From JAAYKT01 sp964408955 (GTDB taxonomy: Bacteria > Bacillota > Clostridia > Lutisporales > Lutisporaceae), in the NCBI GenBank assembly GCA_964408955.1, contig CAYPBK010000073.1:1-8269 (forward strand): DNA of 8,269 nt, given 5' to 3'. Below, in pieces: positions 1 to 6,163 of this stretch. Both the position numbers and the translations under genes were made by a program. Position 1 is the stretch's first letter. Every line of letters begins with the position of its first letter. The notes under the pieces were generated by a model. That model was not told where the DNA came from and did no database searches. It saw nothing but the letters and a program-made list of their open reading frames with translations.

Positions 1-1
1 T

Positions 2-616
2 GACACGTCTTTTAATAAAGAAACGGGAATGAAATACGGAGCTCCTTTGGCAGTAGTTTTGTCAAAGCCTGAAAATGCCCAAAGGATTACCCGGGGCGGT
101 GATATTCTTTTTCACCATATAGATTCATATAAAAATAATTCAGGCATAGATATGAAAAGCTTTTTAGGTGAAATAATTACGGATGATGGGAAAGGTTGTT
201 ATTCTTACACCATAAAGCCCATTGGTAAAGGCAGGCTCCACGGGGCAGGTACACTTTACTTGTTTCGCGATATAACAAAGGATAAAGAGCTTATAAAAAG
301 CCTGGATGACAGGAATAAGGCGCTTATTGCCTCTTATGACAAAATAAAAAAATACTCGGCGAGGATTGGGGAGCTTTCAGCGGAAAAAGAAAGAACATAT
401 ATATTGGAAAGTATAAGTAAGAGCATTGAGAAATCAATTTTAGACATCATTTCCTTATTAAAAATATTTAATAATAAAGAACTTATAGCACAGAAAAAAA
501 TAGAGGAAAACATGACGGCATCCTTGGAAATTGCGAGAAAAGGCATAAAGGAGATACGTAAAGCTATTTATGAGATTTCCAACCCTATTAAGAAAGGAAG
601 GAAGGGGATTATATGA
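2..616 (+). CDS. Degenerate sensor-kinase-like protein (PAS + HisKA_3-like helices, no ATPase domain), 5' end outside window
   Basis: The reading frame is open from the left edge with no upstream stop, so the gene probably starts outside the window and ATG 29 need not be the true start. Residues below count from that Met. Residues 1-85 resemble the C-terminal half of a PAS domain ending in FRDIT (78-83). Residues 85-115 form a charged, probably coiled-coil linker. Residues 117-185 look like the two dimerisation helices of a HisKA_3 kinase. This part aligns without gaps (fixed offset 247) to the intact kinase at 1259-2953 from D81/D328 to E160/E407. In that alignment the phospho-accepting His377 corresponds to Ser130 and the following Asp378 to Lys131. 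The protein ends at residue 195, before any HATPase_c domain. It overlaps the response regulator gene by ATGA, implying translational coupling. By analogy with the third gene, a membrane sensor region probably lies upstream. I infer a non-catalytic sensor or a partner of the intact kinase. A decayed kinase is the alternative. Confidence 0.75.
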   Translation, partial: DTSFNKETGMKYGAPLAVVLSKPENAQRITRGGDILFHHIDSYKNNSGIDMKSFLGEIITDDGKGCYSYTIKPIGKGRLHGAGTLYLFRDITKDKELIKSLDDRNKALIASYDKIKKYSARIGELSAEKERTYILESISKSIEKSILDIISLLKIFNNKELIAQKKIEENMTASLEIARKGIKEIRKAIYEISNPIKKGRKGII

Positions 617-1248
617 TCAGGTTGATTATTGTGGACGACCATTCAATATTTGCCGAAAGCCTGCAGATAATGCTTCAGCAGGATAAGAACATTTCGGTTG
701 AAGCTATTGCTTTAAACGGAAATGACGCCGTATCCCTCTGTAAAAGCCTTATGCCGGATTTAGTACTTCTGGACCTTAAAATGCCCGGGTTAAATGGAAT
801 AGAAACGACAAAAATAATAAAAAATATATGTCCCAAAACAAAGGTAGCGATATTGACAACCTTTGAGGATTTCAACAGCATTTTGGAATCCTATGGGAGT
901 GGAATAGACGGATATATACTGAAAGATGTAAAAGCCGGTGAGTTAGTCATGGCAGTTAAATGTATATGCAGTGGTTTTCAAGTAATACACGGGGAAGTGG
1001 GCAAATTCCTTCAAAAAGAGTTTGCCGTACTTTCAGAAGAAGCAAAAAATCAAAAAGGGCTTTTTAAGGATGAGGATATCGAAATAATCCGGTATATAAG
1101 CGATGGATTGAGCAATAAGGAAATAGGGAAGCTCATGAATTATACGGAAGGCACTATAAAAAACAAGATTTCCAAACTTATAGAGGTCTTTGGAGTCAAA
1201 GACAGGACACAGGTGGTTGTGTATGCGCTGAAAAATAATTTAATATGA
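613..1248 (+). CDS. NarL/FixJ-family response regulator (REC + LuxR HTH)
   Basis: This 211-aa protein has the usual length of the NarL family. The receiver domain (residues 1-120) has the acidic pair D8-D9, phospho-acceptor D54 in LLDLKMPG, the Thr switch at T82/T83 and the conserved K104 in YILKD. The C-terminal LuxR/GerE helix-turn-helix spans about 152-208, with the core SNKEIGKLMNYTEGTIKNK and a tail GVKDRTQVVVYA. The usual His of the TVKNHI motif is Lys here. It should be phosphorylated by a HisKA_3 kinase and bind DNA as a dimer in the cytoplasm. Its ATG sits in an ATGA overlap with the upstream kinase-like gene, and a purine-rich AAGGAAGGAAGGGG upstream gives a ribosome binding site. 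The intact kinase follows after 10 nt, so the three genes are almost certainly co-transcribed. Target genes cannot be read from the sequence. The adjacent surface-protein unit is a plausible but unproven target. Confidence 0.93.
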   Translation: MIRLIIVDDHSIFAESLQIMLQQDKNISVEAIALNGNDAVSLCKSLMPDLVLLDLKMPGLNGIETTKIIKNICPKTKVAILTTFEDFNSILESYGSGIDGYILKDVKAGELVMAVKCICSGFQVIHGEVGKFLQKEFAVLSEEAKNQKGLFKDEDIEIIRYISDGLSNKEIGKLMNYTEGTIKNKISKLIEVFGVKDRTQVVVYALKNNLI

Positions 1249-1250
1249 GG
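1247..1250 (+). promoter_or_regulatory. RBS of the 7TM kinase overlapping the upstream stop
   Basis: GAGG overlaps the TGA stop (1246-1248) of the response regulator and lies 8 nt before ATG 1259. This supports that start and suggests coupled translation of regulator and kinase. Confidence 0.5.
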
Positions 1251-1258
1251 CTGATACT

Positions 1259-2953
1259 ATGAGATTTGATATAGAATGGTTATATGACATTTATATATTG
1301 GAAGCCTGGCATATATTTTCTATAGTTTTTTCTATCATATTCTTATGTACTATACTTCTAAATGCAAGAAAATCATGGCTGTTAAACTATTATATGATTC
1401 TACATTTGATTCTTTTGGATTGGATGATATGCAAAGTATTAAAAACCGTTGCTCCAACGGTGGCTTCCAAGTGGTTTTTCATTGCGGCACAATATTTCCC
1501 TCTCTCATACCTTGGGAGTGCTCTTTTGATGTTTGGTTATTATTATGGGAAGAAAAAGCATTTGTCTCTCAAATCATGTATATTTCTCAATATACCGCCT
1601 ACTGTTTTTTTTATAGGAATTATAACTAATGAATACCATCATTTGTTTTATTCAACCTATGATTTTTTAGGAGATACTTTCGGCCCACTATTTTATATAA
1701 GCACGGCAGTAATGTATTTATATATGTCTCTGGGTATATATTTTTGCGCAAGCCATTTTATAAAAGAGCAGGGAGAAAGCAGTGCGGAAGCAAAGTTGCT
1801 TACGGCTGGAATTATAGTTCCCCTCATTGTAAACGCCTTATATATTTTAGGTATCGTTGAATTCAGATTTGATTTCACTCCCATCAGCTCAAATATTTCA
1901 TTAGTGCTTTTTGCTTATGCCATATGGAAATACAACTTTTTAGATATTGTCAATATAGGTATTTCCATATCATTGGACCATATGCGGGAAGGGGTGATTA
2001 TTACAAATACGGAAGGACTGATAATCGACTATAATAAAGGGATATTTGATGTTCTTAATTTTCAAAACGGGGATATTCCCTACGATACAGTGGAAAAGAT
2101 TTTGGATTATTTGAAGGTCGATGAAAAAGGAATGATAAGAATAATGGGGAAAACAAATTCCTTGGATTATATTAAGCATTATTCAAAACCGATACTTGAC
2201 GGTAAAGATAAAGTAAGGGGATATACCCATGTATTTGTTGATACCACATACTATAGAGAGCTTGCTTTATCTTTGGAACAAAAGAATGAGGAGCAGGAGG
2301 AAGCCAATAAAAAAATAGAGGAATATGTGAAAGATATAGAATATTATTCAGCCATAGAAGAGAGAAACAGAGTGGCAAAGGAAATCCACGATATTTTGGG
2401 ACACTCCCTATCTTTGATTACAGCAGTTTTAGAAGGGGGGCTTATTCTCCTTAAAACGGATTATCTGAAAGCAGAAGAAAAAGGAAGGCAAGCATTAAAA
2501 ATAGCTGAAGCCGGCTATGAGGAAATGAAAAATGTCCTCTCGGGGAAGATCCGTGACAGAGGAGATTCCATGAAAGAACTGTTGGATGATTTAAATAATT
2601 TGGCAGAGAGCTTTAGAAGCAGCGGTGTGGAAGTCTCTTGTGATATTGTGGGGGAGCCGACAGATATAAACGAAAATATATGTAACGGAGTTTTTCGAAT
2701 ATGCCAGGAAGGACTGACAAATGCCCTAAGACACGGAAATGCAGGAGAAGTAGACATTTTTATAAGGTTTTCTGAAAAAGAACTGGAGATATTTGTAATA
2801 GATAACGGCAAAGGCTGCAAAGAGATTGTTAAAGGTCACGGGCTGAGGGGGATGGAGGAGAGAATAGAAAAGCTCAAAGGGACACTTACCTACGGTTCGC
2901 CGGAGAGTGCTGGTTTTACCATCCATGGAAGCATACCAATTGCTAATGTATGA
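1259..2953 (+). CDS. 7TM-PAS histidine kinase (HisKA_3/HATPase_c, NarL-partner type)
   Basis: This is a 564-aa complete sensor kinase. Residues about 13-226 contain seven hydrophobic segments (near 13-33, 41-60, 72-95, 105-122, 144-163, 181-200, 211-226), the layout of the 7TM histidine kinase sensor module. Residues about 240-330 form a PAS-like domain, starting MREGVIITNTEG and ending FVDTT, followed by a charged coiled-coil linker (333-365). The HisKA_3 H-box is EERNRVAKEIHDILGHSL with His377. HATPase_c motifs are the N box around N488 (QEGLTNALRHG), the G1 box DNGKG (515-519) and the G2 box GHGLRGM (526-532). All catalytic residues I can check are present. It should autophosphorylate and donate phosphate to the NarL-type regulator 10 nt upstream. 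The signal is unknown. The PAS-to-DHp part is clearly paralogous to the truncated kinase-like protein two genes upstream. Confidence 0.93.
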   Translation: MRFDIEWLYDIYILEAWHIFSIVFSIIFLCTILLNARKSWLLNYYMILHLILLDWMICKVLKTVAPTVASKWFFIAAQYFPLSYLGSALLMFGYYYGKKKHLSLKSCIFLNIPPTVFFIGIITNEYHHLFYSTYDFLGDTFGPLFYISTAVMYLYMSLGIYFCASHFIKEQGESSAEAKLLTAGIIVPLIVNALYILGIVEFRFDFTPISSNISLVLFAYAIWKYNFLDIVNIGISISLDHMREGVIITNTEGLIIDYNKGIFDVLNFQNGDIPYDTVEKILDYLKVDEKGMIRIMGKTNSLDYIKHYSKPILDGKDKVRGYTHVFVDTTYYRELALSLEQKNEEQEEANKKIEEYVKDIEYYSAIEERNRVAKEIHDILGHSLSLITAVLEGGLILLKTDYLKAEEKGRQALKIAEAGYEEMKNVLSGKIRDRGDSMKELLDDLNNLAESFRSSGVEVSCDIVGEPTDINENICNGVFRICQEGLTNALRHGNAGEVDIFIRFSEKELEIFVIDNGKGCKEIVKGHGLRGMEERIEKLKGTLTYGSPESAGFTIHGSIPIANV

Positions 2954-3008
2954 TGAAAGTCATTGAAGCCTTTGACTAAAAGTCACTTCCATTGATTACT
3001 TTACTCAC

Positions 3009-3038
3009 TTGTTAAATAATTCAAATCTAAATTATAAT
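3009..3038 (+). promoter_or_regulatory. Candidate sigma-A-type promoter upstream of the lipoprotein leader
   Basis: The -35 candidate TTGTTA (3009-3014) and the perfect -10 TATAAT (3033-3038) are separated by 18 nt. The -10 lies inside the palindrome AATTATAATT. AT-rich DNA makes chance matches common. If used, it would give a leader of about 240 nt before the lipoprotein start, passing through both hairpins below. Confidence 0.35.
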
Positions 3039-3086
3039 TATCATTAAGAAGTCTAAGCCAAAAAAACTATGTTTTGCAAAAAGAAA

Positions 3087-3134
3087 AGCATAACAAGGAT
3101 ACTGATTTTCTATATTCAGGTATGCTGTTTTTTT
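3087..3134 (+). terminator. Candidate intrinsic terminator or attenuator
   Basis: AGCATA (3087-3092) pairs with TATGCT (3121-3126), with an inner CTGA/TCAG stem (3102-3105 / 3116-3119), followed after one base by seven Ts (3128-3134). The stem is AT-rich and broken by an internal loop, so strength is moderate at best. It could terminate the kinase operon. GTTTTGC (3071-3077) can pair with GCATAAC (3088-3094) except for one mismatch, which would break the terminator stem. Confidence 0.4.
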
Positions 3135-3143
3135 AGTACAATT

Positions 3144-3193
3144 ATTTCACGATTGTTTGTTGATATATATTATCTTTTTAATGATTGTGAAAT
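3144..3193. repeat. Spaced inverted repeat upstream of the lipoprotein gene
   Basis: ATTTCACGAT (3144-3153) and ATTGTGAAAT (3184-3193) are inverted copies matching at 9 of 10 positions, separated by 30 nt of very AT-rich sequence. Short GTAC tetramers sit just outside both arms (3136-3139 and 3195-3198). Arm-to-arm spacing is 40 bp, close to four helical turns. It could be an operator for a dimeric regulator or a leader hairpin. It is not followed by a T tract. Confidence 0.45.
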
Positions 3194-3206
3194 GGTACTA
3201 TATAAG

Positions 3207-3262
3207 CCTTTGCCATGTATTTAAGAAGCAAAGAAAGTTTAAAATCGGCAAAGAGGTTTTTT
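3207..3262 (+). terminator. Second hairpin with T-tract in the lipoprotein leader (attenuator-like)
   Basis: CCTTTGCC (3207-3214) pairs with GGCAAAGAGG (3247-3256) with one bulged A. An inner TTTAA/TTAAA stem (3220-3224 / 3239-3243) is possible, and TTTTTT (3257-3262) follows directly. It ends only 11 nt before the RBS of the lipoprotein, so it lies in the 5' leader. This fits premature termination control better than ending an upstream gene. The long loop weakens the call. Confidence 0.35.
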
Positions 3263-3273
3263 CAAGATTATTT

Positions 3274-3280
3274 AAGGAGG
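3274..3280 (+). promoter_or_regulatory. RBS of the lipoprotein gene
   Basis: AAGGAGG lies 7 nt before ATG 3288. It favours that start over the in-frame ATG at 3294, which would be 13 nt away. Confidence 0.7.
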
Positions 3281-3287
3281 GTCATAT

Positions 3288-3800
3288 ATGGTGATGAAGA
3301 ATAAAAAATATGTAATTTTCGGAATTATCCTTTTGATTGCCATTATTATGTTAGCCGGGTGTTCCGGTGGCAATAAAAAACAGGAAATAAACTTAGAAGA
3401 ATCAGATAATACGAAGAAAAAGCCCGTCGAACAAACAGAAGAGCCTGATTACACGATGAAAATAAATGTCAGCGACAGCGAAACAGAGAGCGTGAAGTTG
3501 CCGGATAATTATCCTTCGGATGTGTTTCCGCTTTACGAGGACAGTTTTGTTGCCAGTGTTGTAGAAATAAACGACGGCTATACCATTACAGCTTTTTCAA
3601 AAACTGATTACAGAGAGATTGCGGCTTTTTATAAAGAGATTATTAAAAATGGGGAAGTTACAGCAGAAATGAATTCCGAAAAGGGTTTTACATCTTTGGG
3701 CAAGATTGGCGGCTTTACCTATAATTTTGACACCGGAGCAAGTGATGAAATGGAAGGGTATATTTCGTCTATAGCCATCATATTGATGCCGGAGCAGTAA
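3288..3800 (+). CDS. Small exported lipoprotein of unknown function
   Basis: This is a 170-aa protein with a basic N-terminus, a hydrophobic stretch (about 8-22) and the lipobox LAGC, with the lipidated Cys at 25. It should be cut by signal peptidase II and anchored on the outer face of the cytoplasmic membrane. Residues 26-70 are a polar, low-complexity tether rich in Lys, Glu and Thr. Residues 71-168 form one compact domain beginning LPDNYPSDVFPLY, with an FYKEII helix near 114-119 and a hydrophobic last strand. The layout (Pro-rich start, beta segment, then a ‘fYkeiik’ helix) is one I associate with small uncharacterised lipoproteins, but I cannot name a family. It is followed after 73 nt, without a terminator, by a large SLH protein with its own strong RBS. 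The two are probably co-transcribed and may work together at the cell surface. Confidence 0.85.
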   Translation: MVMKNKKYVIFGIILLIAIIMLAGCSGGNKKQEINLEESDNTKKKPVEQTEEPDYTMKINVSDSETESVKLPDNYPSDVFPLYEDSFVASVVEINDGYTITAFSKTDYREIAAFYKEIIKNGEVTAEMNSEKGFTSLGKIGGFTYNFDTGASDEMEGYISSIAIILMPEQ

Positions 3801-3860
3801 ATAGAAGGAGACGGAGATAGTTTTTTTAGATGATAAAAAATCAAAATATTTAAAGATAAA

Positions 3861-3867
3861 AAGGAGG
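3861..3867 (+). promoter_or_regulatory. RBS of the FN3-SLH gene
   Basis: AAGGAGG lies 6 nt before ATG 3874, an optimal spacing that fixes this start. Confidence 0.7.
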
Positions 3868-3873
3868 GATATT

Positions 3874-5895
3874 ATGAAAAGAAATATGAAGAGAAAATCA
3901 GTAACATTAATGACGATATTTATTATTATTCTTACAATGATAGTTACGGCAGCTCCGCAAATTCCCGGGATGGATATTAATATTCCGGATATACCCATAC
4001 TTATTATTGCTCCCTCAAATCTGAAAGCAGAAGCTACAGGTGATAAAGAGATAACACTTACGTGGGATGATAATAACAACGGAGAAAGCGGATTTAAAAT
4101 TTTTAGGAAAGAAAGCAGTGAATATGTAGAGATAGGAATTGCCCCGGCTAATACCGGAGATACTGCTATCTATGTAGACACTGATTCACTGGAAAGAGGC
4201 AAAGAGTATAGCTATAAAGTAAAAGTATATAAGGGAAATGATGAGTCGGGTTTTTCTAATGAAGCAAAAGCTACAACCGGTGAACTTCTTCCGCCGAGCG
4301 ATTTTAAGGTAATATCAAAAAGCGATACAAGTATAATTGTAGAATGGAAAGATAACTGCGAAATAGAAGATTTCTATAAGGTTTGCAAAATGGAAGAAGG
4401 ACCAATAAATGTAGTTTGTTACGAGATTAAAGCTGATAGTGAAAAATTCTGCATTGAAGGTCTTAAACCAAACACCAATTATATTATAAATGTTTCAACT
4501 AAAGCGGGAAATAATGAAGCACTTTCACCGAAAATAACAATAAAAACTCTATCAAAGTCAAGCTTAGAAAAGCCTACAAGAATAAAAGCAGAACCAAAGA
4601 GTCAAACGCAGATTCTTGTATCATGGCAAGGGAACTCCATAGATGCTAAAGGATATATAGTCGAAAGAAAGGAAAAAGGTGAAAGATATTTTACTGAAAT
4701 TAAAATGCTGGAAGGAAGTATAGGCAGCTTTTCTTTTAACGACAATACAGTCGAAGCAAATAAAAAATATACTTATAGAATACAAGCATTTAAAGGAAAA
4801 GAACATATCCATTCTGGTGAAGTAACAGTTATTACTAATAAGCCGTATCCCCCGAAAATCACATCCGGAATTAGAGTAAATGACAACGAGACAAAGATAA
4901 GCTGGGTAATGACGGGAGAATTTTTAGGCAGCTATGTAATAGAAAGAAGAGTAGGTACTGCTTCATTTGAATATCTAGCGAAGGTCGGCAATAGTTTTAC
5001 TGATTATACAGATAATGCGGCACCTGTCGGTGAGGACTATGCTTATAGACTTTACGCTTCCAATGGCAGCATAAACTCTGTCTATTCAAATTCATTTGCG
5101 GTAAAAAATGTAGTAACTCCTGTAGAGCCCGAAGAGTCGGAGACACCCGATGAACCGCCGATTCCCGTGGATGAGCCTGAGCCGATAGAACCGGAAACTC
5201 CGGAAGATGCGGGTGGAGGCAGCGGGGGCGCAGGCGGCGGTGGAAGCGGTGGAAGCGGTGGAAGCGGTGGTACCGGAGGAACGGGAGGCGGCGGAGGCAC
5301 AGGTGGCAGTGGAACGGATGCCGGCGGCAATTCACCGGCTGAAGATTTAACGGCGCTATTTGACGGTACGGAAGGCGACTGGGCAGTAGATGAGATAAAA
5401 GCGGCATATATGTACGGACTCACTTATCCGGACATTATGAATAGTTATAAAAAGAATATTACAAGAGAAGAGTTTTGCAAAATAGTAGTGAAGCTCTATG
5501 AAAAATTGAGCGGCAAAGCGGCAACAGCAGAAGGCAATCCTTTTACAGATACAAATGATCCTGAAATAATAAAAGCAAACAGACTTGGAATAGTTTTAGG
5601 CATAGGCAATAATTTATTTGCACCGGAAAGGAATATAACAAGACAGGAAATATGCGTAATGATAAAGCGTGCCCTTGAAGCGGCATTGGGTAGCATTTCC
5701 AATGATAAGGAAGTGGAATTTGCTTTTATAGATAAGAATAAAATAGGGGACTGGGCGATTGATGCAATGAAATTTTGCCACAAGAATAACATAATGAAAG
5801 GAATAAGCGAGAATGAAATCGCACCCCTTAATAACACAACGAGAGAACAGGCGGTAGTACTTCTAAAGAGGACTTACGAGGGGTTTAAATATTAA
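3874..5895 (+). CDS. Secreted S-layer-anchored protein: four FN3 domains, flexible linker, three SLH domains
   Basis: This 673-aa protein starts with a signal peptide (basic MKRNMKRK, hydrophobic 10-25, likely cleavage near the TAAP at 25-28). Four fibronectin type III-like domains follow at about 46-135, 139-226, 232-322 and 325-412. Each has a Trp in the first half (ITLTW, IIVEW, ILVSW, KISW) and, except in the second repeat, a YxYxxxA/V-type core motif near its end. A Pro/Glu-rich stretch (413-445) and a Gly/Ser/Thr-rich linker (447-486) connect to three SLH repeats (about 496-545, 556-600, 618-665). Their conserved motifs appear as TREE (530-533), TRQE (589-592) and TREQ (656-659). SLH triplets bind pyruvylated secondary wall polymer, so the protein should sit on the cell wall and display the FN3 rod. 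No enzymatic domain is visible. It may be an adhesin, spacer or S-layer component. It follows the lipoprotein gene and ends at a strong terminator. Confidence 0.92.
   Translation: MKRNMKRKSVTLMTIFIIILTMIVTAAPQIPGMDINIPDIPILIIAPSNLKAEATGDKEITLTWDDNNNGESGFKIFRKESSEYVEIGIAPANTGDTAIYVDTDSLERGKEYSYKVKVYKGNDESGFSNEAKATTGELLPPSDFKVISKSDTSIIVEWKDNCEIEDFYKVCKMEEGPINVVCYEIKADSEKFCIEGLKPNTNYIINVSTKAGNNEALSPKITIKTLSKSSLEKPTRIKAEPKSQTQILVSWQGNSIDAKGYIVERKEKGERYFTEIKMLEGSIGSFSFNDNTVEANKKYTYRIQAFKGKEHIHSGEVTVITNKPYPPKITSGIRVNDNETKISWVMTGEFLGSYVIERRVGTASFEYLAKVGNSFTDYTDNAAPVGEDYAYRLYASNGSINSVYSNSFAVKNVVTPVEPEESETPDEPPIPVDEPEPIEPETPEDAGGGSGGAGGGGSGGSGGSGGTGGTGGGGGTGGSGTDAGGNSPAEDLTALFDGTEGDWAVDEIKAAYMYGLTYPDIMNSYKKNITREEFCKIVVKLYEKLSGKAATAEGNPFTDTNDPEIIKANRLGIVLGIGNNLFAPERNITRQEICVMIKRALEAALGSISNDKEVEFAFIDKNKIGDWAIDAMKFCHKNNIMKGISENEIAPLNNTTREQAVVLLKRTYEGFKY
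5239..5270 (+). repeat. 9-bp tandem repeat encoding Gly-Gly-Ser units in the linker
   Basis: GGTGGAAGC occurs three times in tandem (5239-5265) with a partial fourth copy, inside a GC-rich island (about 5212-5331) in an otherwise AT-rich gene. In-frame gain or loss of units could change linker length without a frameshift. Confidence 0.7.
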
Positions 5896-5905
5896 AATAT
5901 ACGAT

Positions 5906-5950
5906 AAAAAGCTTTTTCCTTGATTAATATTCAAGGGGAAAGCTTTTTTT
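5906..5950 (+). terminator. Strong rho-independent terminator after the FN3-SLH gene
   Basis: An 18-bp stem runs from 5906-5923 (AAAAAGCTTTTTCCTTGA) to 5931-5948, with a 7-nt loop and two G·U pairs and no other defects. The 3' arm runs into a T tract (5944-5950). It starts 10 nt after the TAA of the SLH protein. Confidence 0.9.
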
Positions 5951-6029
5951 ATATGCCTATCAAATACAATAAGACATGTTGAAATTATAGTTATATCTCT
6001 ACTGTAACAAAAGATCCTCATTTAAAGAA

Positions 6030-6059
6030 ATTGTGAAATGTTTACTTTTAATTTATAAT
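6030..6059 (+). promoter_or_regulatory. Distal promoter of the membrane LuxR gene
   Basis: TTGTGA (6031-6036), 17 nt, then a perfect TATAAT (6054-6059). The -35 lies within ATTGTGAAATG (6030-6040), an 11-mer also present at 3184-3194 upstream of the lipoprotein. Predicted start is near 6066, giving a leader of about 100 nt. Confidence 0.45.
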
Positions 6060-6082
6060 AATCTGATAGTTATTTATCACTC

Positions 6083-6134
6083 TTAGGGTTTGTAATATCA
6101 ATTAATATACCGTATAATGGTAAATAAACCCTAA
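6083..6134. repeat. 9-bp inverted repeat bracketing the proximal promoter (candidate operator)
   Basis: TTAGGGTTT (6083-6091) and AAACCCTAA (6126-6134) are perfect inverted copies 34 nt apart. A smaller dyad TACC/GGTA (6108-6111 / 6119-6122) surrounds the -10. The arrangement would suit a dimeric repressor or autoregulator. In a transcript from the distal promoter it could instead fold as a leader hairpin. Confidence 0.5.
6090..6118 (+). promoter_or_regulatory. Proximal promoter of the membrane LuxR gene
   Basis: TTGTAA (6090-6095), 17 nt, then a perfect TATAAT (6113-6118). Predicted start is near 6125, about 40 nt before the preferred start codon. The left arm of the 9-bp inverted repeat touches the -35 and the right arm lies at the predicted +1. 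Confidence 0.5.
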
Positions 6135-6163
6135 AAAACGGCAGGGATAAGGGGATGGTGGCA

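Larger units (their letters stand above)
2954..3287 (+). other. 334-bp non-coding leader/intergenic region before the lipoprotein gene
   Basis: No plausible gene lies here. The stretch is strongly AT-rich and unusually full of dyads: a small TGACT-AAA-AGTCA hairpin just after the kinase stop (2973-2985), a promoter-like element (3009-3038), a hairpin with a seven-T tract (3087-3134), a spaced inverted repeat (3144-3193), a second hairpin with a six-T tract (3207-3262) and a strong RBS (3274-3280). The kinase operon has no other convincing terminator, so the first hairpin may end it. The rest is probably regulatory sequence for the surface-protein pair. Confidence 0.6.

Noticed and set aside
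580..640. A frameshift separating the truncated kinase from a lost ATPase domain
   Set aside because: The other frame here begins a complete response regulator with an ATGA overlap, and no HATPase motifs occur in any frame between the two genes.
3830..3853. Seven-codon ORF in the gap between the lipoprotein and FN3-SLH genes, with GGAG upstream
   Set aside because: The purine-rich motif is 13 or more nt from the ATG, and short ORFs are expected by chance in AT-rich DNA.
3597..4079. 160-codon minus-strand frame across the lipoprotein/SLH junction
   Set aside because: It overlaps two well-supported genes and their RBS, and its hydrophobic sequence is the complement of signal-peptide and AT-rich coding DNA.
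5082..5423. Open frames on the minus strand opposite the Gly-rich linker, encoding Pro- and His/Arg-rich peptides
   Set aside because: They are antisense shadows of the GC-rich GGS repeat, have no RBS, and are low-complexity.
6155..6163. ATG 6155 as the start of the 12-TM LuxR protein
   Set aside because: The AAGGGG RBS directly abuts this ATG, leaving no spacer. ATG 6164, three codons later, has a normal 9-nt spacing.
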